The position numbers were made by a program, and so were the translations under genes. A stretch of DNA of 64,000 nucleotides, from assembly GCA_019448385.1 (NCBI GenBank), contig JAGTXO010000013.1, forward strand, positions 868,001 through 932,000, in the 5' to 3' direction. The first letter of the stretch is position 1, and each line of letters begins with the position of its first letter. Positions 19,967 through 28,647 of this stretch are shown one piece after another. Under the pieces are notes generated by a model. That model was given only the letters and a program-made list of their open reading frames with translations. It did no database searches and was not told where the DNA came from. Origin of the DNA: Diacronema lutheri (Eukaryota; Haptophyta; Pavlovophyceae; Pavlovales; Pavlovaceae).

Positions 19967-22645
19967 ATGCCAAACCTGATCGAGCATCTGAACAAGGCTG
20001 GGCATGTCGCAGAGCTGCTCACGTGCAACGCGGACACGATGAAGTCGCGGCTCGTGCATATCGCCAAGCTGCGCCACGAGCGCAGTAACCGCGAATTGGG
20101 CGATGCTGCGCCAGCATTTAACGAGAACGACTGGGTCTTCCCGACCCTTGACCCGGCCAAGACGTACGTCGTTGGCTTCAACTTCATCCCCAAGCACGTG
20201 AAGGAGGTTTACGATGAGCACTTTGCGCAAGCGGGCTTTGAAGTAATCTTTGTTGATGCTGCGCACTTACGGCGGGGCCCTGGCCACGGTCACAAAGGAG
20301 GTGTGTGCTGCGTGCTTTCGCCTGTGGGGCAAGCCAGCCACTCAATCCCATCTGCGTGTCCGCTGCGCGCGCACTCAACTCATAGGGACTATCTTTGTGA
20401 TCACCACGGTCAATGCCAACCGGAACATTGTCGCGCTGGCTTACTCGTTCAGGTTTGACACGGAGAACCAGGGCGCGTGGGAGGACATGTTCGCTTTCGC
20501 CAAGACGCACTACCCCACGCTTAACACGCCGAAGGGGGTAAGCCCCTCTGACGGTGACAAGGGCATCTCGAACGCGCACCGCAAGGTCTTTCCGTTGCGG
20601 GGTAAGTTCCGGTGCTACGAGCACAAGAAGCTGAACATCTTGCAGCACTCGAGCTTGACTTCCAGGGTGCGTGGAGAGGCGCTGCGGGCATACAGGCTCT
20701 GCATCGAGGCAAAGACCGACCGTGACTTTGATGCGGCATGGGCCTGCATGCCAGACGAGGCGCGCGGCCACTTTCCGCAGGCGCAGTGGCCAGAGTTCTT
20801 CCCGATCATGTGCAAGCACAGCCTGCACGGATGGTTCACGTCTTCGGTCGCGGAGTCCGAGAACAACGCGCTGGCGACAGCGCGCTCGCAGGATCCGTTT
20901 GACGCCCTCCTCACGATCGTCGAGCAGTCCGCCGAACGCCTGGCCAAGCAGCAAACTTTGGCGATCGATCATGCAGCAGAGCGCGACCTCGTCATGCCTG
21001 GACTTCCGCCCGCAGTGGTCAAGCTGCTCGAACCGGTCACGCGGCTTGCGGACTCGATGTCGACGGCCAGGACACAGAAGGTGGGCGGAGCGAACCACGT
21101 CTACAACGTCGGTCGGCTGAGCCAGGCCGATGAGGTACGTGCAGTCGTGCACGTTCCGCGGAGAGCGCGCGACGCGTAGTCGGCTGACCCTGCTCACGGC
21201 ATGTGGCGGACGCGCGTTATGTGTGTGTGCGCGCGCGCACGCGCGTTGTGTGTGTGTGTGCGCGTGCACACACGTATCTGGTTCGATCACGTGTGGTGCT
21301 GCGACGCCCCTCTCCTGCTGTCCTCACTTGGCTGTGCTGCGCTGCCTGATCAGTTTCGGACGGTTGCGCTCAGGGCGTACGCGTGCTGCCCCCTCCTCAA
21401 GCTCAAGGTGTACCCGTGCCACCACTTTTGCCACGTGTGCAGCGTTGCTAAGCTGAGGGTGTGCGACTTCGCGCCGCTATGCCACACCGAGGCAACCTGG
21501 CGCAAGCAGCTCGGCTTGTCGGCGCTACCGGCACCTGCCGCGGGTGGCGGGCAGCGCGAGCTCGCCGACAACGTGCGAAAGCAGCGCTGCCCACTGCCTG
21601 ACGTGGCTGCGGTGCCCTCGGAGTCTCCGAAGGGGCCGCACCTGCAGCTCGTGATCGCCGTCCGTCCCGGCACGTGCAGCGCCTGCGCGCGCCCCCTCCG
21701 CGCGAGCGAGCTCTCAGCGCGCTGCGCGCCATCTCACGGGCTACGGCCTCCGTCTGATCTGCTGGTGCCGCCTCCCTCCCTGTGTCGTGCATCCCTGTGC
21801 TCTCTACAGTCGCCGGACGACCACCCGCGGGTGCCGACGCGCGCTTCCGCAGAGGCACGGAGTGCCCGCCGACCGCCAAACCACTTCCCTCGCACGAGCG
21901 ACGCCCGGCGTACGCGCCTGGCCGTGGCGGGCGACCGCGCGCGCGCCCCTCCGGCCCGATTGGTAAGCTGGACGCAAACTTTCCCGGGCACGATGCTGCT
22001 GCTGCGCTCCGAGCTGCGGCGACTCCTGCGCACAGGTTTGCAAAGGAATGCGCGTCGTTTAAGCCAGGTGACAACTCGCTCGCCATGATCGACGGCTACA
22101 ACCAACGGGACGCGTCTACGCCCTCCGGGCACAAGTGGTGCTGCGCGTGCTATGCTGGAGCGCGTGCGAAGGACGGCGCGAGCGACGCAGACGTGGCAGC
22201 TGTGGAGAAGTCCAAGGTGTCTGGACGGCACCTGTGCCGGGGATGGCGCTGCTTTATCCACACGGCCATCTTCTGCGACAAGGTCTGCAACGGCGAGGGC
22301 GACGGCGACTACCTGTGCGGCCACTGCTTTGCTGTGGCCGGCTCGCCGGCGCCGGCGCCCCCTCCGGCGGGCGGCGAGGAGGACTGGGAGGAGTACGATG
22401 ATTCGTCTGAAGACGTTCCCAAAAAGCGCCGCAAGACAAGCATGGGCGCGCAGCAGCAGCCGCATGGCGAGGTGAACGCGCGGAAGCAGAACTGCTGCAA
22501 GCAGTGCGGGAGGCCCGGGCACAACAAGAGGAGCTGCCCGGAGCTCAAGCAGCAGAGAGCTAAGCGAGTTCAGCTGCGCGTCAAAAAGTACGGAATGACA
22601 CGTCGAAAAGTACGGCGCCTCCGTACTTTTCGACGAAGTGTCTAA
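19967..22645 (+). CDS. MULE transposase, spliced, DDE plus SWIM plus zinc knuckle
   Basis: First in-frame ATG is 19967. Exon A ends at 20300 and joins 20386 (phase 1); exon B 20386-21134 joins 21354 (phase 0); exon C then joins a last exon starting near 21802 by a junction I could not fix. Catalytic core: IFVDAAHL (first Asp, about 20255), SDGDKGISNA (second Asp), CYEHKKLN, and SSVAESENNALATARS with the Glu, in the AESxN context usual for MULEs. Exon C carries a SWIM-type zinc finger (YACCPLLKLKVYPCHHF). The last exon has a Cys-rich patch and the CCHC knuckle CKQCGRPGHNKRSC. Relative to the deleted copy, the stop after KQQRAK is replaced by Arg, so the frame runs into the right TIR and ends at 22645. 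Confidence 0.78.
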
Positions 22646-22690
22646 AAGTACGGAGGCAAAGTATGAAACGTCGAAAAGTACGGAACTCCC
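22635..22690 (-). repeat. MULE right terminal inverted repeat
   Basis: Reverse complement begins GGGAGTTCCGTACTTTTCGA. Flanked by the second copy of the 9-bp target duplication at 22691-22699. Confidence 0.93.
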
Positions 22691-22787
22691 AAGTAACTAT
22701 GTTGTAAAAGCCGACTGGATCCGCCCCTGATCACTGAGAGGACTTGGAAGTGCGCGCAATCGCGAAATCCTGAATCCTCCGACAAGA

Positions 22788-24306
22788 ATGGTGCCCCGGC
22801 CAAAGCCAAAGCTTGCGAAGGCAAAGCGCGGGGTGCTGGGCGTGTCCACGGCGCACGCCATGCTCGGCATTGTCGCGGCGGTCGTTGCCGTCTATGTCTT
22901 CGCCCAAACTGGCAGCTCTGCGGGTGGCAACCAGCCGGGCGAGCCGCCCGCGCGCTGCGCGGACGCGGACAGCAACTGCCCAGAGTGGGCGCAGCAGGGC
23001 GAGTGCAACATCAACCGCGCGTACATGCACAGGCGCTGCGCCCTCTCGTGCGGGATCTGTGTCGACCACACCAGGCCATCCGCCAGCGCGCGTTCGACGA
23101 CTGACCGGCGCTTCATGTGCGAGCGCGACCCGGCCGAGAGGCCGACGCTCGCGCCAGGCACGATGGGGCAAGTCTTCCGCGAGGCCGTCGCGAACTTCCC
23201 GCAGTACGCGCCCACAGTCCACTCGACCGACCCGTGGGTCGTCACCTTTGACAACCTCCTCAGCCCCGCCGAGGCGCAGCGCCTTTTCGAGCTCGGCGCG
23301 AAGACGCTCGAGCGCTCGGCGTCCGTCGCCGGCCTCGATTCGACGGGCAACTTCAAAAAGGCGGTGAGCGATGTGCGCACCTCGGCCAACAGCTGGTGCC
23401 TCGACGCGGATTGCTCCACCGACCCACTCGTTCGGCAGGTCACCGCGCGGATCGCGAGCATCACGCAGTCCGATCCGAAAGCGTTTGAGCTGTACCAGGT
23501 GCGCGCACAGCTGGGGGCGCCCAACCGCCCGTGTGGCTTCGATCGTGGGGCCGCGCCGGGCTGAGGGGCCGAGGCCGAGCGCTCGTTGGCTGTTGGTGCT
23601 GGCTTGGCGTGGGCGGTGGTGGTGCGGTCGGCGGCGCCGTCGGCGGCGCGCGGCCGCCACGGCCGCCACGCGGCCGCATCGCCGACGGGCGGCTGCGTGC
23701 GCGCTCACAGCCCGTCGTCTCGTCTCTCCACTCGTCTGGCGCGCTCGCCGTCCGCGCCTCGCCCCGCGCCAGGTGCTGCGGTACCACCCAGGCGAGTACT
23801 ACCGCGTGCACCACGACTGGGTCGACGCGCACACTCAGTTCCCCTTTGGCCCGCGCGTGTTCACCTTCTTCCTCTACCTCTCGGATGTCACGGTCGGCGC
23901 CTGCGCGCGGCGTGCGCGGGCCAGGGCAGCGCGTGGCGGCGCGCGCGCGCACGCGGTGGAGTCGGCGAGCGCTGAGGCTCTCGCACGGCGCTCGTAGGCC
24001 GCCCGCGTGCGCGCGCACCTGGCGGCATGGCGGCAGTAACGCTGATCGGGCGCGCCCCTTGTTCCCCGTGCTTCTCGCCGCCAGGAGGGCGGCGGCACGA
24101 GCTTCCCCGAGCTCAACATCACCGTGATGCCCAAGCTTGGGCGAGCGCTCTGGTGGCCGTCCGTCCTTGAGTCCGCACCGGACATGCAGGACGGTCGCAC
24201 CACGCACGAGGCGCAGCCCGTCGTCGCCGGCACAAAGAAGGCGGCAAATGTGTGGATCCACCTCTTCGACTTCATGACGCCGTACAGCAAGGGGTGCGCG
24301 CCGTGA
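22788..24306 (+). CDS. ShK-domain prolyl 4-hydroxylase
   Basis: Exons 22788-23498, 23773-23892 and 24085-24306 are all phase 0, giving 350 aa. A transmembrane signal anchor (MLGIVAAVVAVYVFAQTG, about residues 25-42) is followed by a ShK/SXC module (CADADSNCPEWAQQGECNIN..CALSCGIC). The 2-oxoglutarate/Fe(II) dioxygenase fold then follows, with the metal triad HxD at 250/252 (RVHHDW) and His about 318 (GRTTHEAQPV), and the 2-oxoglutarate-binding Lys about 328 (AGTKK). FFLYLSDVT|EGGGTSFP crosses intron 2. Algal and plant P4Hs of this type hydroxylate proline in secreted wall glycoproteins in ER/Golgi. The MULE target duplication ends about 90 bp upstream of the start, so the element separates this gene from its divergent neighbour. 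Confidence 0.92.
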
Positions 24307-24502
24307 GGCGCCCACGCGCGCCCTTGGTCCGCCAGCTCGCTTCAAATTGACCCTCCCTCTGTCAGACACTCAAGAGTCCAGCCACGCGTGGGACCTCGGT
24401 CCGCCAGCTCGCCTCGGTTCGAGTGTGTGTCTGCCCGACACTCAGAGCGAATTCTGAGACCATACCACAATTTTTAAGGCAGCTAATTTGCGGAGCGGAG
24501 CC
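24307..24502. other. Intergenic gap with short direct repeat
   Basis: GGTCCGCCAGCTCGC occurs twice, near 24327 and 24394, with GACACTC boxes beside the copies. The CpeT-like gene start follows. No gene seen; the repeat may be promoter related. Confidence 0.5.
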
Positions 24503-25255
24503 ATGGTCGCGGCGTCGCCTGCGCGCGTCGCCGGCCGGGCGGTGAGCAGCGCCTTCCAGCTCGCGCCAGTCGCACATTCGGCGCCCGCAACAGCGCAGTT
24601 TGCGCTGGTTGCGTGCTTCATGCGCTTTTTCACGGGCTCCTTTGACAACGCGGCACAAGCGGCCGATGATGCCGCTGCGGGGCTCGGCCCGCGCGAAGGC
24701 GGCGGGCACGAGCACATCCGCTGCGGCGTGCAGCGCGTGAGCGCACCCGTGGAGGTGGGGGACGCGCTTCTCGCCGACTACCGCTTTCCGGCGCGCGGCG
24801 ATGCCTCGTTCCGCACTCGCCTCTACACCGTGAGCGAGGAAATCGGCACGGCGAGCATTACGATGCGCATCTTCCGGCCAACTGAGCAGACGCTGGCCAA
24901 GTTGGCGCGCGCCGATTTTGATGCCGCCGCGTTGGAGTGGAGCGCCGATGACTTTGCGCACCACATCTCCGAGTGTGACGTCCGATGGACGTGGGTGCCT
25001 GCAGGCGGGCCCCTCGGAGGCGCGCACTTTGATGGCGAGCTCATCGCGGGCGACGCGACCGTCTTCAGCCCGATCCTGAAGCAGACAATCCGCGTGACTG
25101 ACTCGCTGCAGCTGTTTGAGGATGCGCTCTGGATCAACGACCGCGGCTTCGACCCCGACGGCAAGCAAATCTACGGGAACTGGCGCAACGTTCCGTACAA
25201 GCTGCGCCGGTGCGCCGACGTCTGCTCGGCCGCACCGGTGGCGAACGCAAGATGA
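24503..25255 (+). CDS. CpeT/CpcT-family protein
   Basis: Single exon, 250 aa. Family marks: FMRFFTGSFDNAAQA (the CpeT N-terminal helix), HIRCGVQRVSAPVEVGDALLADYRF, FRTRLYTVSE, ECDVRWTWVP and the diagnostic C-terminal segment LWINDRGFDPDGKQIYGNW. CpeT/CpcT proteins are bilin lyases or bilin-binding chaperones for phycobiliproteins in cyanobacteria, red algae and cryptophytes. Homologues also occur in algae without phycobiliproteins, where their role is unclear. The N-terminus (VAASPARVAGRAVSSAFQLAPVAH) could be a short transit region, but no clear signal peptide is seen. Nothing nearby is phycobilin related. Confidence 0.82.
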   Translation: MVAASPARVAGRAVSSAFQLAPVAHSAPATAQFALVACFMRFFTGSFDNAAQAADDAAAGLGPREGGGHEHIRCGVQRVSAPVEVGDALLADYRFPARGDASFRTRLYTVSEEIGTASITMRIFRPTEQTLAKLARADFDAAALEWSADDFAHHISECDVRWTWVPAGGPLGGAHFDGELIAGDATVFSPILKQTIRVTDSLQLFEDALWINDRGFDPDGKQIYGNWRNVPYKLRRCADVCSAAPVANAR

Positions 25256-25565
25256 TGCGTCTGCCGAGAGCACAAGAGTCCGTCCGTCCTGTCCGCCCGC
25301 CCTTTCTCAGTGCCACAGTCACAACCTTGGCGCACAAAATGCGCCGGCCGCCTGGCTCGCTGTTGCCGAAGTCACAGCCACAGCATCGGCCGCCGAGCAA
25401 ACGTGAGTAGAAGTGGCTGATGCGTGCCTGTGGCCCCGAGATGGCAGGTGCCATCGTTCACGCATGACGGGCTCGAGTTGGTCGCGGACACGAGATGGCA
25501 GGCGCCATCGCACAGTCAGGACCCGCCCCCCCCCCCCCCCCCCCCTTCCCGTGACGACACGGCGC
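25256..25565. other. Convergent intergenic region with small hairpins and C20 run
   Basis: About 310 bp between convergent stop codons. Two similar hairpin-capable blocks, GATGGCAGGTGCCATC (25440-25455) and GATGGCAGGCGCCATC (25494-25509), sit 54 bp apart, followed by C20 at 25526-25545. No gene seen; the hairpins may lie in a 3' UTR. Confidence 0.6.
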
Positions 25566-26582
25566 TCAATCCTCAGCGGCCGCGTCGATGTCGCCCGTCG
25601 AAATGCCCGCCGCCTCGAGCTGGTCGCGGAGCGTCTTGACGAGCGCGTTTTTCTTGGCGAGCATGGTGCGCACGTTTTTAAACGGCGCGCTCGTCTCGAG
25701 CCGGCCGTTCAGCGCGGCCTCGCTCGCATGCAGCTTTGCGGCGAGCTCGCTCGCCTCCTGCCGCGCGCGCTCGAGCTCGGCGGTGATGGCGGGCCCGGCC
25801 GCCACGGCCGTGCCCTTCTCGCGCAGCGCCGCGAGCTCGGCACGCGCGCTGTCGCGCTCCTTGGTCGCAGCGAGCAGCTTAGAGCGCATTTCGTCAGCCA
25901 TTGCAGCGGCGCCGCCGTGCGCCGTCGCGCTCCCGCCGGCCTTCGCCCGCGCCTCGGCGAGCTTCGCGTCGGCATCCTCGCGCTTTCGCCGCTCAGCCTC
26001 GAGCTGCTCGCCGAGCGCCGATTTGTCCTTGAGCACGGCCGTCAGCTGCGCTTGGAGCTTCATCGCCCTCTCGGCAGAGACCGCCGCTGACTCCTTGGCG
26101 GAGTCGAGGTCGCGCGCCGTGCCGCCGATCGTCGGCAGCGCACGTGCGATGGGCTTGCCGACGTGTGCGCGCACGGCGAGCGCCGCGCGCCCGCCCGATG
26201 CGGCGTCGTTCTCAAACGTTGCCATCGCGCGCAATAAGTCGCCGTCCTCCGTGCGTGGGATGTCGAGGTCTATGGAGGCGGTGCCGGGCGCACCAGGCGC
26301 ATCGAGCTGCTCAAGCACCTGCACGAGCAGGAGCGCGGCCGAGTGCGAAACCTCCACGAGCTCGCGCCGGAGGCTCGCGCGCACCGCGTCTAGCAGGCCG
26401 TCGAGCAGCGTGCCTACCTCGTCGATCGTATACGTCTCGTCGAGCAGGCGCGTCTCCTTGAGCTCCTTGAACTCGGCCGCCACTTCGCTCACGATGGCTT
26501 CCCGCTTGCGCCGCAAAAAGGCGAGGTACTCACGCACGTGCTGCTGGCCGCTCTCCGCGAGGTCCGAGCTGCCGAACGCCAT
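25566..26582 (-). CDS. LZTFL1: LZTFL1 homologue (BBSome regulator)
   Basis: Single exon, 338 aa from the ATG at 26582. It matches LZTFL1 over its length: VREYLAFLRRKREAIVSEV (human YMRFARSKR region), FKELKETRLLDETYTIDEVGTLLDGL (human FQDLKESRLVEDTFTIDEV), SHSAALLLVQVLEQ, then a coiled coil of about 150 residues and the conserved end FKNVRTMLAKKNALVKTLRDQL. LZTFL1 binds the BBSome and controls its entry into cilia and membrane-protein export from them. The call implies a flagellated life stage. The upstream frame is open beyond the ATG but unsupported. The AT-rich stretch at 26640-26700 is probably its promoter. Confidence 0.92.
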   Translation of the reverse strand: MAFGSSDLAESGQQHVREYLAFLRRKREAIVSEVAAEFKELKETRLLDETYTIDEVGTLLDGLLDAVRASLRRELVEVSHSAALLLVQVLEQLDAPGAPGTASIDLDIPRTEDGDLLRAMATFENDAASGGRAALAVRAHVGKPIARALPTIGGTARDLDSAKESAAVSAERAMKLQAQLTAVLKDKSALGEQLEAERRKREDADAKLAEARAKAGGSATAHGGAAAMADEMRSKLLAATKERDSARAELAALREKGTAVAAGPAITAELERARQEASELAAKLHASEAALNGRLETSAPFKNVRTMLAKKNALVKTLRDQLEAAGISTGDIDAAAED

Positions 26583-26775
26583 GCGCGCCAGCCTGTGCGC
26601 TACGCGCGGATCAACGGTTGGCTCTAGGAAAAAAAGGGGGCGGGTGGTTCGGAGAAAATAAATAGGAGAGCTTTTAAAGTTTTTTTTACGACGGCGTGTC
26701 CGTCGTGAATCGTGATTCGTGATGTCCGTGGCGGTGGCGCGACGAGGGCATGCCCACCCCGCGCCGCGACGACGC

Positions 26776-28401
26776 TCACTGACGCGCCACCGCGTGGCCC
26801 GGCCGCGCGCGCCGCGCCGCGCTCGCCTGTGTCGGGCCGCGCTGCCGCTTGGACGCGCCCGCCCTCGGCGGCCGATGGTGCCGCGGGACGAGCTGCTCGC
26901 ACGCGCGCCCGTCCGGCACACCCGCCGCGAGCTGCTTTGGGCTCGCGTTGATCGTCGCGTACTTGATGACGGGAAAAAGCTGGCCGCACCCGCGGCGCGC
27001 GTCGATCTCGGCGCGGACCGCCGCTGCGCGCGCGGCGAAGGGCTTGCCGAGCGCTGCGACGCGCGCATCGAACGCCGCGCGCACCGTGTCGTACACGCGC
27101 AGCGAGCACTCGTTGAGCGACGCGATCCGACCATACGCGCTCGAGCCTTCCGACAGCGTCGGGTGACCGTGCGAATTCATTGCGCCAATGGGCGGCAGAG
27201 CGCGCAGGCCGACCTCGTCGGCGACGAGCAGCACAGTCTCAGCCAGCCGTTCGGAGACGCCCACCACGTCAAAGATGCGCGCCAGCTGCGTGACGACGCG
27301 CGCAGCGATCTGCGCGCAGTCGATCCGGCCCGCAGCGCGCAGCGCTCTCAGGTAGCTCGCGCGCACGCGTAGCGCGTCGAGCGCCAGCTCGCGGTCGCGC
27401 GCCCATGGCCCGCCGTCGAGCTTGGGCGCGATCTGCGCGTGCTCAATCCGATCGCCCACGGCGCGGCCCGTAAGCCACGCGCGCTTCGCCTCGCGGGCTG
27501 CCGGGTCGCGCCTCCGGGCGGCAAGGTCACTCCGCGCGTGGAGCAGCCGCGCGTGGAGCGCGCGCAGCTGTGCGGGTGCGCTCGGCCCGGGCGCGGGGAG
27601 GGGCACGCCCAAGTTTGCCGCCGTGCCCTCGAAGAGCATCGCCTCCGGGTTGAGCTCGGCGAACTCGAGCAGCGAGACGTTGACATGGTCGTCGTCATTC
27701 ACGAAAAAGTAAAAGTCGCTCTCGAGCAGCCGGACTGGCTCTCTCAGCACACTGAGCGAGAAGAGCTGGCAGCCGCGGAGCGCGCCAGTGGGGGCGGCGA
27801 GCGCTGAGACCGAGCGCGCGATCGGCGCCAGCGCATGCGTGCCGCAGTGCTTCTCCCACACGTGCAGTGTCGGCGCGTCGGGAGGCGGCGATGGCCCCTC
27901 TGCCCAGCGCGATGCGAACGCGTCGAGCGAGCTGGGGCACCAGAAGGGCGCGTTGCGCTGACCGAGGGCAGCTTTGTGCGCGTCGAACATGGAGCGGAGC
28001 GCCACGCCCGCGCACTTGCGCACGTGCTGGTGCACGAGCACCGTGCAATTGCATGGCTCCGTCCGAAGCGCGGCGCGCGCCTCCCGGCTCATAGCCTCGG
28101 CTATGCGCACCGGCACGCGTCGCGCGCAAGCAACTGTGGAACGCGGGCGTGCCGAAGCGGTGTCAAACGCGGGCACGGCTAGCGGCCGGCGCGTGCGCGG
28201 CGCGTCGCCGCAGGCACATGGTGCGCACGCGCCGCGCGCCGCGCCGGGGGCGAGCACGGGCGCTCGCACGCGCGCCTCGAGCGCGGGGCTGCTGCGGCGC
28301 AGCTCGCCAACAAGCAGCCCAATGACGAAACAGAGGAGGCCAAAGGCCAACCCGTGCGCGTTGAGCCACACTTCGTCGCCGCGTTCCTCAGCGGGCCGCA
28401 T
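26776..28401 (-). CDS. Type II membrane sulfotransferase-like protein
   Basis: Single exon, 541 aa from the ATG at 28401. A signal anchor (LAFGLLCFVIGLLVGEL, about residues 16-32) precedes a Pro/Arg-rich stem. The 5'-phosphosulfate loop appears as VHQHVRKCAGVALRSMF and the 3'-phosphate motif as LFSLSVLREPVRLLESDFYFF; both fit PAPS-dependent sulfotransferases of the heparan/chondroitin type. An accessory region follows (FDVVGVSERLAETVLLVADEV), as in sulfotransferase_2 proteins. The C-terminus is a basic low-complexity tail. Role: probable Golgi sulfation of a polysaccharide or glycoprotein. Its phosphosulfate loop is closer to consensus than that of the gene at 7050-9029. Confidence 0.72.
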   Translation of the reverse strand: MRPAEERGDEVWLNAHGLAFGLLCFVIGLLVGELRRSSPALEARVRAPVLAPGAARGACAPCACGDAPRTRRPLAVPAFDTASARPRSTVACARRVPVRIAEAMSREARAALRTEPCNCTVLVHQHVRKCAGVALRSMFDAHKAALGQRNAPFWCPSSLDAFASRWAEGPSPPPDAPTLHVWEKHCGTHALAPIARSVSALAAPTGALRGCQLFSLSVLREPVRLLESDFYFFVNDDDHVNVSLLEFAELNPEAMLFEGTAANLGVPLPAPGPSAPAQLRALHARLLHARSDLAARRRDPAAREAKRAWLTGRAVGDRIEHAQIAPKLDGGPWARDRELALDALRVRASYLRALRAAGRIDCAQIAARVVTQLARIFDVVGVSERLAETVLLVADEVGLRALPPIGAMNSHGHPTLSEGSSAYGRIASLNECSLRVYDTVRAAFDARVAALGKPFAARAAAVRAEIDARRGCGQLFPVIKYATINASPKQLAAGVPDGRACEQLVPRHHRPPRAGASKRQRGPTQASAARRARPGHAVARQ

Positions 28402-28552
28402 GTGCACCGGCCATCGTTCAAATATGAGTATTACAGGCGGTCAGCATGGGGCGTGCCGCGTGCCGCGTGCCTCGTGCAGCCGTGCACGGGGCCCAGTCGT
28501 GACGAACGGAGCGAGCGAAAGAGCGCACTCATCATCGGGCCCCCCGAAGTCA

Positions 28553-28606
<54 letters not shown>
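28553..28606 (+). repeat. G54 homopolymer between minus-strand genes
   Basis: Pure G run of 54, that is C54 on the strand of the flanking genes. It lies between the stop codon of TMEM237 and the start of the sulfotransferase gene. G4-capable; length uncertain. Confidence 0.9.
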
Positions 28607-28609
<3 letters not shown>

Positions 28610-28647
28610 ATCTGAGAGCCCGTGACTGGATGGCGAGGGCCGGCCGG

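Larger units (their letters stand above)
19735..22699. mobile_element. Full Mutator-like transposon (MULE) with 9-bp target duplication
   Basis: The element spans 19744-22690 (2,947 bp). The target duplication AAGTAACTA occurs at 19735-19743 and 22691-22699. Terminal inverted repeats 19744-19799 and 22635-22690 are 56 bp with two mismatches. The motif CCGTACTTTT(C/A)GAC recurs within and next to both TIRs and may be transposase-binding sites. The 9-bp duplication, the DDE/SWIM/CCHC transposase and long TIRs define the Mutator superfamily. Perfect duplications and near-identical ends indicate a young insertion. It lies between the divergent MATE and prolyl hydroxylase genes. Confidence 0.93.

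Noticed and set aside
21200-21300. GTGTGTGTGCGCGCG tract as a separate repeat or regulatory site
   Set aside because: It lies inside the second inferred intron of the MULE transposase and looks like ordinary simple sequence.
28553-28606. Telomere or assembly-end signal suggested by G54
   Set aside because: Flanked on both sides by intact genes and no telomeric repeat unit; similar runs occur elsewhere in the window.
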